DNA of 64,000 nucleotides from Archivesica marissinica (lineage: Eukaryota; Mollusca; Bivalvia; Venerida; Vesicomyidae): assembly GCA_014843695.1 (NCBI GenBank), contig CM026398.1, forward strand, positions 13,375,311-13,439,310, written 5' to 3'. The position numbers and the translations under genes are program-made. Of this stretch, positions 32,281-43,800 are shown piece after piece. Each line of letters starts with the position of its first letter. Position 1 is the first letter of the stretch. Below the pieces are notes generated by a model. The model was not told the origin of the DNA, did no database searches, and saw only the letters and a program-made list of their open reading frames with translations.

Positions 32281-35200
32281 TGAACATTTTAACTTTCGTC
32301 AATAATCTGTTATAATTACTCGCTGCAACATATTTCTTGGATATTTTTGTGTGCCATTACAATTTTAACATATTCTCTAAACTTTTCAATAACAAAATAA
32401 GGCGTATGTATTATTTTTGTCCCAAATCGGGTCAAATACGCAAAATTCTTTACACTTTCCAAACTTCAAGTTAAATTCAGGCACATTGTCTCGTTGATTT
32501 TCCTTTTAAGGTTATAGTTTTGTTAGAATTTCATTAAATACCTTTGTGTACATGCTTTGCCTAGATAAGACGTAACTTTGACTGTCCACATTTCGTGTAG
32601 TAGATAGGTAGTACCAGGACGATTTGCCCCCAACTGCACGAGCGAATTTACACCCACTCGACCCAAGCCAGTTTACCGGAGAATTCCACTCCCAAGACAA
32701 TTTGACCCCATTCAAATGATCGAGCTTAGTTACCCTCGCCTCCCCTCGAACCATATGGGTGAGCATGTGGAATTATAGATCTAATATATAAATAGCAATT
32801 ATCACAAATCTGTGATGGCTAACGAAAACAGGATTGTTAGTTGTAATAATACTGTGACTGTACCCCTCACATTCCAAGACATTTTTCTTTGAACAATTAA
32901 TGAAAAGTCCTTTTAATTTCAGTACTATTTTCTCATCGGGGTGGAAACAGTTAACTCTACAGTTCGATGATGGCTCTTCAACTGCTGTATCGATTGAGAC
33001 GAATGTGTATGATGCCATTGTAAATAAAAAAGGTACATTTTGATAAGTTTTATTAATCTTAAATGATATTTGATTTACACTATTTTGCATTGATTGTTTG
33101 ATATTTAATCCTGTTGATATTTTGAAGTTTATTAACCCATTCAACCCCAAGTAACTGACATGGACTGGTCCATGATATTTTCAGACCAATAAATTAATAA
33201 GAAAATTACCTTTGGACCAGTTCATTTATCAAAATGGGTAATTTTATCTAAAAATAGTAATAATTATTACTGGCAAAAAAGTGCAGATCCTGATGAGACG
33301 GCTCGTTGCGAGCCGGCTCATCTGGATCTACACTTTTCATAAGCCTATTTAGAGGCATGTGGGGTTGAAAGGGTTAAAGGCATGTATAGGGAAGACCACT
33401 AAACTTCAGTGAAACTTTTCCTGTTTGTTTTATATATACAATTGTATTGTTTTTCTGTCGACATTTAGAAATTCACCGACCCAAAAGCATTTTGTTATGC
33501 TGAAATACAGCGACTAATGTGCTATTTTGCTTTTTCAGACCAGGAAGTAACCAAAAGACTTACAGATGGTTACAGAGAGTTATATGGTAATTAACAATTG
33601 TTAAGATAGAGTTAGAGTTTGTTTATGTACAGTGAGGTATGCAATCTGCCAAACTGCAGTGCGACAACATTGCTGACCTTTGATCACTTTGCTCAAACCA
33701 GTGTCAAAAAATTCCCATGCACTATTGGGCCACTACTGTCAGTGCGGTTAAATACTATGATAAAAATAGTTAAGTTTCTCCATAGGTACTCATCCCGATC
33801 ACTGATATGATAAAATCTGAATAAACTGTAGTTTACGTTAGATGCCGTTTTAGCGTCGCATGTTTTCAAAGTTGATTGACAAAAATTATTTCCATATATG
33901 AAATTGCATTATTTATAAAGGCTTTTTAATAAATTTCAGTTACAACGTATAATAACTAACAGACATCAATTAATATTATCCAATAATTATAATTTATATA
34001 CATGTAGTACCACAGGCACCAGACACAAAAACATTTTTTTTAAATTTTTGGCCTATGGTCATATATTAAGTAATATTATATATTACTTACTATATGACCA
34101 TAGGCCAAAAATAACAAATACAATTTGTGTCTGGTGCCTGTGTGTAGTACTATATACAATGTTTGGTTGTTTTCTATAAATGTTGGCAATAAACACTACC
34201 AAAATGTTATGTGGTTTGCGTTCATGTATTAAGAAGGTACATCATCTATTTTGGCATGTAAAATTCTACTAACTACATAAATATCGGCGAGGCTTTACCA
34301 GTTACAAATATTGTTATGTAGTAGTACTGTAGGAATTAAAAGCATCATTACAATTTAAATAACTTATTTTTTGTTTACAGGAGATAAGAATGTAGTTGCT
34401 GTGATAGCCGAGGAGGGTACTGGTGGTGAAGGTGTGTATTGTTATCATAAGCTAGTTTTGATACATATACACTCATCAATTGTTATGACCCCATGATCAA
34501 ATTATTGTTTTTTGCCTGTTTGTCAATAAATGTCATAAGACAGTCTTTCCGACTGCCATGTCAGACAAAAAATCCTTTGTCAGACAATATATAGTGGAAT
34601 TTTATGTGCATTTTAATCATTTGTCTGATTGATGTCAGGCAAACTCTGGTAAAGTTTCGTGAAGACTTCATAAGACTGTAACCATTAGCGTCTAAGTTTA
34701 CAGGTAAGCTAGACTCAGCTTTTGATATACGACATGTGTACCCCTATTATCGCCATTTGATGAAATTCAAATTACTTGGGTACATGGATTCAAGTGCTAT
34801 GAAATAACATGCATTCAAATACACCTGCGGGAAACCATGATGATATGAGCATGTATCATGGACGAAATAATAGTTGTACTGTGAAATCATGTTCTTAGTA
34901 CTACATACTTACTATTAATATTATGTAATAGTGTTTCATTTATTTAGAAACTGTGACAGAGACTGAGCCAGCCACGCCAGATGTGGAAGACAGCCGAGCG
35001 AGTGAGGGAATAAGTGAAAGTACATGTATGTATCTTTAAACATTTGTGTGCAATAAATAAACAGTTTCTTTGCCAGTCTTTCAGTTTGTGATACTCAAAA
35101 TCTTATATCAAAACTGTGTACCATTTTACTGTGAATGTCATGATCTTTTCTAATTTGTAATTCACCACCAACCACTGTTGTACGTGGGAAGATTGTGCGG

Positions 35201-37558
35201 TCGTTTGTTGTGCACTGAGGTTGACATTGCACGGTCACTCTGGCTTAGAGTTGCAACACATAATTATTCTCCCCAGATAGACATATTCATTTTGGACTTT
35301 CTGTCCGTCTGTCACAAAGTTTGTCCGGACAAGATCTTCTCAACCCTTGGTAGGATTTTCACAAAACATCACAGGAATGATCGATACCAAACCTAGTTGT
35401 GCATATCATCTTTGTGTTCCGCTTGCTTGATTTGTCAGAGTTATGACCCTTTGAAGATTTTTAAATACCACACTTGTCCCTTTGAATATTTGTAAATACA
35501 GCTTGTCCGGACTGCTTCTGCTATATCTGTAGCCAGAATTCAATTCTACTTGCACACAATGATCAGTACCAAACCTAGTTGTGCATATCATCTTAAACCT
35601 AGTTGTGCATATCATCTTAAACCTAGTTGTGCATATCATCTTAAACCTAGTTGTGCATATCATCTTAAACCTAGATGTGCATATCATCTTAAACCTAGTT
35701 GTGCATATCATCTTAAACCTAGTTGTGCGTATCATCTTAAACCTAGTTGTGCATATCATCTTAAACCTAGTTGTGCGTATCATCTTAAACCTAGTTGTGC
35801 GTATCATCTTAAACCTAGTTGTGCATATCTTCTTTGCTTTACACTCAGTTCATTTTTCACACAGTTATGGCCCTTTGACGATTCATTGCCACAATTGTAC
35901 TTAATTTATTCACCTCATTACTCCACTGATGCAACTCTGCTGAAGAGACATGCATTTTTTTCACTCTCTAGTTTATTATATGCATTTAAAATAACAAATC
36001 CGTACTATCTTTTTGTTTGTAGCCCACATGTGGAAGCATGAAAGTGTACTGCTATTGATAAGCATTGTACGCCGAGTACAAGGATCGGTTCAACTCCTCC
36101 TCATACAAACAAAAGGATGTATGGAAGACGATAGAGAGGAGAATGAAAGAGCAGGGCTACAGCATGAGCAGGGCTACAGCATGAGCGCCATGCAGTGCAA
36201 TGAGAAGTTCCGTTCCCTGAAACATAGGTAACATTTATAATTATAAGCCGAAAAGTTATTCTATGTATAAAGATTAAATGAACGTTGTAGTAGGTGGCCA
36301 ACAATTCGTAGGCAGGACAGTTAAAATGGGCTGTTTTATGCATTCGATTATATGACCTAGATTGAGCAGAAATGTTTCTCACATGACAACATTGTGTGAA
36401 ATGTTTAACAAAGTACGTAAAAAGTCGTTTGGAAGCCTTCAAGTGGTAGACACCCAGTATGGAATGGATTATTGGTTTTACCTAAAATAATTTGTTTTGA
36501 AGGCACAAGGTCATCACCGACTAATGAGAAGAGCGGAAGGGGGAGGCGTAGCTGGCAGTACTTTAATGCCATGGAGGAGCTGCTTGCTGGAGATCCAGCT
36601 GTAAGGCCAGTCAGGGTTGTATCGTCAGCAGAAACTTCAAAAGGTTAGATCATCCACTGATCCTTGAAAGAATTCAGTTTTTTTCATGTTATATGGGAAT
36701 TCAACAAATAAGTGGCAGTTCGAATTCCTGATATCATTGAATGGCCGAGTGGTTACGGTTGTTGACTTCAAATCACTTGCCTCTCACTGCTGCAGGTTTG
36801 AATCCCACTGGGTGTTGTATTTTCATGTGAGGAAGCTTGCTTGTGGAAGGTTGGTGGTTCAACCCGGGTGCTCCATGCCTGAAATACTGCACAGAGGGAT
36901 CTTCCTCCACCAATAAAAGCTGGAGCTCGCCCAGATGGTTTGCCAGTGGCGAGGGTAAATAAACCTAATTAAAAAAATGATATCATTGGTCTCGGGGCCT
37001 CCACCAATGATATCATTGGTCTCGGGGCCTCCACTAGGATTTGCCAATGGAGACAAATGAGAAAGAAATTTAATATTGGTGATACAATTTTTCTATTTGG
37101 CGACAATAATTTGCGATTATATACCAAAAAAGGAAATTTAACTTGAATTTGATAAACTATGCATACTTCCATTGATGCTATTGTCTAAATAGCTTAATGG
37201 GCCATTTGTTGACATCACTGTGCGACTATATTCTATTTCAATACTATGTCATAGATTTTCACACCATACACAGCAATATGTAATTTCTATCATTTTAGAT
37301 TGTGGTACCAAATCTCTAGCAACTAAGCCACCACTACCTCAGAGTGTAAGATCACCTTCACCGCAGACAAGACCCAACACACCCGATGATGAGGCTCAGC
37401 GCCCGGAAACTCCCGTAATTAAAAGGAGAAGGAGAAGTGGAGAGACCCCAGAGTGGTTCAGGGCTTATGCTGAGGAAAATAGCAAACGATTGGACACTTT
37501 AGAGCAAGCAAACACAAGAATGATTGCAATTGCGGAGGAGAATTTGTGTGTAGGCTGA
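32264..37558 (+). CDS. Harbinger-associated Myb/trihelix-like protein, spliced
   Basis: Second protein of the Harbinger element; in this superfamily a Myb/SANT-like DNA-binding protein assists the transposase. Exons: 32264-32274, 32923-33032, 33539-33586, 34381-34431, 34948-35025, 36023-36227, 36510-36643, 37299-37558, with GT-AG borders and matching phases. The DNA-binding part is exons 6-7 (W-K-H-E-S-V-L-L-L-I, then CNEKFRSLKHR and RGRRSWQYFNAMEELL). The C-terminus is Arg/Lys-rich followed by an acidic helix. Exon 6 carries an extra G at 36067 and a 17-bp tandem duplication (36150-36183); the two restore frame but scramble about 30 residues between them. The first exon is tiny (MADG) and duplicated at 31684. 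Probably no longer functional. Confidence 0.72.
33132..33377 (+). mobile_element. piggyBac-like MITE, copy 2
   Basis: TTAA flanks, ends CCCATTCAACCCC / GGGGTTGAAAGGG, and the same central palindrome (GAGACGGCTC...GAGCCGGCTC) as 9858-10101 but in the opposite orientation. It lies in an intron of the Myb-like gene. Confidence 0.83.
34007..34150. mobile_element. Foldback element in Myb-like gene intron
   Basis: GTACCACAGGCACCAGACAC pairs with GTGTCTGGTGCCTGTGTGTA, and inner GGCCTATGGTCATAT with ATATGACCATAGGCC. A near-complete hairpin of about 140 bp. Confidence 0.78.
35155..35540. repeat. Dispersed-repeat-like segment feeding a minisatellite
   Basis: Contains the phrase CCAAACCTAGTTGTGCATAT once near 35389 and again at 35571, where it becomes the unit of the next array. 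TTTGTCCGGACAAG and related TGTCCGGAC motifs are repeated. No gene is seen. Confidence 0.5.
35571..35840. repeat. 24-bp minisatellite, about 11 copies
   Basis: Units AAACCTAGTTGTGCATATCA-TCTT with A/G variation at one site. It lies in the intron before exon 6 of the Myb-like gene. Confidence 0.95.
36735..36962 (+). mobile_element. tRNA-Leu-like SINE (family 2), plus strand
   Basis: Head ATGGCCGAGTGGTTACGG with a TTCAAAT anticodon loop (CAA) and GGTTTGAATCCCACTGGG. The body is TTTTCATGTGAGGAAGCTTG, and the tail is CGCCCAGATGGTTTGCC...GCGAGGGTAAATAAACC. It lies in the last intron of the Myb-like gene. Confidence 0.85.
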
Positions 37559-37653
37559 TATGGGGCTTTGCTCGAAGACCCATTTTGTCATACTTATTGA
37601 TATATTAAATATGAATTAAATAGAGAATTTAACTCATATCCCAGCCTTTCAAT

Positions 37654-37700
37654 TTTATTTTTCTCCAATACCACCTCAGAACTATTTAACGTCAAATAAA
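37654..37700. terminator. Overlapping convergent poly(A) signals
   Basis: AATAAA on the plus strand at 37695-37700 serves the Myb-like gene, and TTTATT (AATAAA on the minus strand) at 37654-37659 serves the transposase. The two 3' UTRs would overlap by about 40 bases. Confidence 0.5.
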
Positions 37701-37809
37701 TCACAGCTAGTCAAGTATTATTTCAATTGTGACATCAAAAGACTTATTGGATACATGTGAACAAAAGCACGTTCTAAAGATGTATACAACTCGTTAAAAG
37801 GTCCTATAT

Positions 37810-40800
37810 TTACAGCATGTTTGCTATGGTACGCCTCTTTTCTTCCCCAAGTAGATTGACGCATTCAGTGTTAGCATCTTGATCAACTGCTACCTCTGTT
37901 TCATTCATCACTAGGTCACTTTCTTCATCTACTTCACTGCCCAGTATGAAGTTGTGCAACACACAACATGCTGTGATAACTTCTGGAATTTTGTCTTTCA
38001 AAATCATATCAAGTGACTTCATACGTCTAAATTTACATTTTAATAGTCCAATGGCCCTCTCCACATCAACTCTTGTCGAAGATTGTACCTTGTTAAATTT
38101 CTTTTGTATCCTGTCCAAGTGGCCATTATCTCTGTATGGCACAAGCATCTTGGGAGACAGAGGATATGCTGAATCCCCAAGAACATGGAAGTCACCAGGT
38201 AGATTCTCTATATAATCCTTTACAGGACTGTTCCTATAAACTCTGGCATCATGAACTGATCCTGGCCATCCAGTGTATGTGTCCAGGAACATTAGTTTGC
38301 TGTCGCACACTACCTGGAGCTGTATGCTGCCAAAACCCTTCCTGTTAATATAAGAAGCCCTGTGTTCAGAGAGTGGTGCAGGTACAGGAATGTGCGTTCC
38401 ATCTATTGCTCCTACAACCCCTGGAAATCCAGTTTTCTCACAAAACCCCTCGGCAACTAGCTCCAACTCGTTCCGTGTCTCTGGAAGCTTAATGTAGTTG
38501 CCTTTCAGTGTTGACAGAGCTTTACTGGTCTGTAGGACAGTTAGGTGGAGAGTTCCTGAAAGAGAATGTTTAGAATTATAAAAGTAAAACTAGTGTGTGT
38601 ATAACCATGAATCTGTAAGTTTTTTACCAGCATGTGGGCAATTCAGTAGGCTGTCCGGTAAGCTCAGTCGGTTAACACGGTGAGCTGTCACCAATGCGGC
38701 ACAAAATTGATTGATACCAGATCGGACAGGGGTTTTCTCCGGGTACTCCAGCTTACTCGCACATAAAGAATCATACACTTTCGATAAAATAGTCAACAGC
38801 CTTGATGAATACAAGTTACATAACTTATTTCAAAATTATATTATACGTTTAAACACTTGGAATAAACTAGAGATTGTTTCTGAAAAAACAAACTTGGATC
38901 TCCAGATACACGGTCGCATGCTCTACTGACTGAGCTAAGATGTACTGCAGTCGTGACACACGGCGCATGCTCTACTGACTGAGCTAACACGTACTGCAGT
39001 CGTGACACACGGTCGCATGCTCTACTGACTGAGCTAACATGTACTGCAGTCGTGACACACAGTCGCATGCTCTACTGACTGAGCTAACATGTACTGCAGT
39101 CGTGACACATGGTCGCATGCTCTACTGACTGAGCTAACATGTACTGCAGTCGTGACACACAGTCACATGCTCTACTGACTGAGCTAACATGTACTGCAGT
39201 CGTGACACACGGTCGCATGCTCTACTGACTGAGCTAACATGTACTGCAGTCGTGACACACGGTCGCATGCTCTACTGACTGAGCTATCAAGGACAGCAGT
39301 CGTGACACATGGTCGCATGCTCTACTGACTGAGCTAACATGTACTGCAGTCGTGACACACGGTCGCATGCTCTACTGACTGAGCTATCAAGGACAGCAGT
39401 CGTGACACATGGTCGCATGCTCTACTGACTGAGCTAACATGTACTGCAGTCGTGACACACGGTCGCATGCTCTACTGACTGAGCTAACATGTACTGCAGT
39501 CGTGACACACGGTCGCATGCTCTACTGACTGAGCTATCAAGGACAGCAGTCGTGACACATGGTCGCATGCTCTACTGACTGAGCTAACAAGTACAGCAGT
39601 CGTGACACACGGTCGCATGCTCTACTGACTGAGCTATCAAGGACAGCAGTCGTGACACATGGTCGCATGCTCTACTGACTGAGCTATCAAGGACAGCAGT
39701 CGTGACACACGGTCGCATGCTCTACTGACTGAGCTATCAAGGACAGCAGTCGTGACACACGGTCGCATGCTCTACTGACTGAGCTATCAAGGACAGCAGT
39801 CGTGACACACGGTCGCATGCTCTACTGACTGAGCTATCAAGGACAGCAGTCGTGACACACGGTCGCATGCTCTACTGACTGAGCTAACACGTACTGCAGT
39901 CGTGACACGGTCGCATGCTCTACTAACTGAGCTAACACGTACTACAGTCGTGACAGATGATTGACTAACAGAAAATTGTCACGTCACATCTAGGGTTTCT
40001 TTCCGGGATTCCCGGCAATTTATTTTTCTCATTTCCCAGGATAAAAGTTATCGGGATCCCGGGAAATGATAGTTTTAGGAAATTGAATCTGAAAGTAGGC
40101 TTAATACCAAGAATCAGTGTTAAATCTTGGAATTAAATCTGAAAGTACAATTATAACCAAGAATCAGTGCTAATTCTTGGAAATTGAAGCTGAATGTACA
40201 ACAGTTACCAGGACATTTCTCACTTTTCCTGGAATTTGTTGAACCTGCAGATCCAGATTAACCATTCATTGGCATTCAAGTGGGTGGACTTGCTGTTTCA
40301 TGTCACACATTAGTACTTTAGTAGTGTTTAATAATGTCTCGTTCGACTGCATGGAATCATTTCGAAAGGAAATCTGTTGACTTGGCTGAGTGCAGTTTAT
40401 GTAAGAATGTGATAAAAACTAAAAGTGGATCGACAAGCGGACTGATAAGACACTTGAGGGAGAAGCATGGCATCAAAGCTGTTTCATCCAGCCAGTCTAC
40501 GTCTACTGGTGCAACTGCAAGTACCAGTGCCTGTGCATCGTCAAGCAAAAGGCCTGTATGCCATTCTGCTTCTAGTGCGCCATTGGGGTTGTCCGATCCA
40601 AAGCAGAGAACTCTGAACTTTGTTGTTAAGAGCAAAAACTCACTAGAAGAAACTGTCGCCCGATTGGCAGCACAAGATGGGTTCTCTATCAATGGGATCA
40701 CTAACAGTGTCTTCATTCGACGTGCATTCGCAAAAGAAGGTCATAAATTGCCAATAAATAACACAATCGTGATGAGTTTGGTGAAGACATTCTACGATGA

Positions 40801-43800
40801 AACCTGTGAACTGATTCGATGTGTAAAATTGAAAAGGGTCAGAGATTCAGCTTGTCTACAGACGAGTGGACCAGTGTTGCCAACAGGCGTTATTTTAATG
40901 TGAATATTCATGGCACAGACGAATTTGTATGCAACCTGGGGTTGGTCAGAATTTTGGAGTCCTTCACTTCAGAGAGGACATTAGAGTGTGTTAAGGAACA
41001 TGTGGCAGAATTCGGGATCGATCTCGAGAAGCACTGTGTGGCTGTTACGGCAGATGGGGCTTCAGTTATGGTGAAATTTGGACGACTCTCCCCTATGGAA
41101 TACCAAGGATGTTGGGCCCATGCACTTCATCTCGCTGTCTGCGATTTTCTCTATTCAGGAAAGTCAACCACACAAACCAGTGGCACTGACACTACAGAAG
41201 ATGTGGAATTACCCAACAGTTCTGATTCTGAAACAGATGACGAATCGGCTGCCATTTTTGGTCTGAGTTCCGGAGGTCCATAATGTCTTTTCATCACTCA
41301 GTTTGATGAATCGATGATGAATTGAATTCAAGATCACGAAAGAGAAGTTGAAAATTATTTGTCGAATCTTGGTTTGGGCATCATTTTGGGTGAGAATACG
41401 GGAGTTCCAAACAAAACAAGACTAAACTTAAAGAACTTACCAGAAAATGAGACATTGCCAAATTCCTGTCAATCAACCATAAAACCTTAAGTTTAGTCTT
41501 GTTTTGTTTGGAACTCCCGAATTCTCACCCAAAATGATGCCCAAACCAAGATTCGACAAATAATTTTCACGATCTAACAATTGTCTCAATTTCCCGGGAT
41601 CTAACTGAAACATTTCTCAATTTCCCGGGATAAGGTTGTCCGGGATATAGACAAACCCTAGTCACATCTCACAGGGACCAACAACATGGCGTAAAGATTA
41701 TTTTATACATATTATTTTGTATTTTTGTTATTGTCTTTTGTGGGTATTGTCGGCATAATAAACCAACATAGATTTGCTATCGATGAAATACCTTTACTAA
41801 TTCCAAAGCGGTCTGCAACACTTCTGTAGCATTCCAAGTTACCAAGCATCCACAATGTTGTCAACATTCTTGTCTGCAGGTTTACGGACCGTTCTCGTGT
41901 CATGATTGTGCCACGGCTCTGCATAACTCCTGTAAGACAAATGCATTTACGGTTAAAACCAAGATGCCAGATAATAGCAACATCCCTGCTAGAGAAAAAT
42001 AGTAAACTGTTAAAAAACCAACAGTCTATTTCGAACTATATATACCACCTTTTAATTAAATATACTTTGATGACGTTAGCAACACAATAAGTAATGGTAT
42101 TTACAATTGCAGTCTCAGAGACTCCTTTATATTTTATGCGATACTAGAGATATAGATCTACATATGCAAGTAGCTCATTACTGTAACAGAGCAGGAAATT
42201 AATCTACCTCAAATGTTGATCTTCGCATTCGGAAATGTGACTTAAACTCCATGTCAGAGTATATGTGCACAACCTCTTGCACATAGCCCTCAATACGGAC
42301 AGGATCACCGTCACTAGATGCAAGTAAAGCAGCTCCTGAAATGTTAAGCATCAGCCCTGAGGAAACATTTAATTATATGCTTATATCTAGGGTTCCAAGG
42401 TATTAATTAACTACATTTGTCTATTGTATGATATTGGGTTCGGGACTGAGGAATTAAGTAGTTCAGGTTCCTTGTGTGCGTTAGGTGGTTGTGGTCGGCG
42501 CATACCAAGTTATTTTGGATTTTATATAGGTATATTACTGATGATTGTATGCGTTGATATTCAAGTGTTTGCCAGTTCAGGGAGTTGATCATTTTTGTTA
42601 CACTGCTTGTATAGTTATAGTCATTGCAGACATAGCGTGCGGCTGATCTTTGCACTCTTTCTGGTTTATAGGTGAGATACTTTTGCCAGACAGTTGAGCA
42701 ATACTCTAGTTGGGGACGTACATATGTGTTATAAGCTTTTTCTTTAACCTTCTTGTTACTGGTCTTTACATTCCATTTGATGAATCTGAGAGAATTCTAA
42801 AGTAGCTTTGGATGTTGTTTATGTGGTTAGACAAGTTTAAATCTTTACTAATTGTAACACCTAGATATTTGATGGAATCGTTTGATTTTAGTTCCATGTT
42901 ATGGAGTGTTAACACCTAGATATTTGATGGAATCGTTTGATTTTAGTTCCATGTTATGGAGTGTTAACACCTAGATATTTGATGGAATCGTTTGATTTTA
43001 GTTCCATGTTATGGAGTGTTAACACCTAGATATTTGATGGAATCGTTTGATTTTAGTTCCATGTTATGGAGTGTTAACACCTAGATATTTGATGGAATCG
43101 TTTGATTTTAGTTCCATGTTATGGAGTGTTAACACCTAGATATTTGATGGAATCGTTTGATTTTAGTTCCATGTTATGGAGTGTTAACACCTAGATATTT
43201 GATGGAATCGTTTGATTTTAGTTCCATGTTATGGAGTGTTAACACCTAGATATTTGATGGAATCGTTTGATTTTAGTTCCATGTTATGGAGTGTTAACAC
43301 CTAGATATTTGATGGAATCGTTTGATTTTAGTTCCATGTTATGGAGTGTTAACACCTAGATATTTGATGGAATCGTTTGATTTTAGTTCCATGTTATGGA
43401 GTGTTAACACCTAGATATTTGATGGAATCGTTTGATTTTAGTTCCATGTTATGGAGTGTTAACACCTAGATATTTGATGGAATCGTTTGATTTTAGTTCC
43501 ATGTTATGGAGTGTTAACACCTAGATATTTGATGGAATCGTTTGATTTTAGTTCCATGTTATGGAGTGTTAACACCTAGATATTTGATGGAATCGTTTGA
43601 TTTTAGTTCCATGTTATGGAGTGTTAACACCTAGATATTTGATGGAATCGTTTGATTTTAGTTCCATGTTATGGAGTGTTAACACCTAGATATTTGATGG
43701 AATCGTTTGATTTTAGTTCCATGTTATGGAGTGTTAACACCTAGATATTTGATGGAATCGTTTGATTTTAGTTCCATGTTATGGAGTGTTAACACCTAGA

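Larger units (their letters stand above)
39991..41660 (+). mobile_element. hAT transposon with 8-bp TSD, defective
   Basis: Perfect target duplication GTCACATC at 39983-39990 and 41661-41668, terminal repeats TAGGGTTT / AAACCCTA, and subterminal TTCCCGGGAT-like motifs at both ends. Inside are a broken BED-finger transposase and a long inverted repeat. It is inserted in intron 3 of the Harbinger transposase. Confidence 0.92.

Noticed and set aside
41712..41924. Separate small gene on the minus strand
   Set aside because: It is exon 3 of the Harbinger transposase, including LECYRSVADRFG; phases join it to exons 2 and 4.
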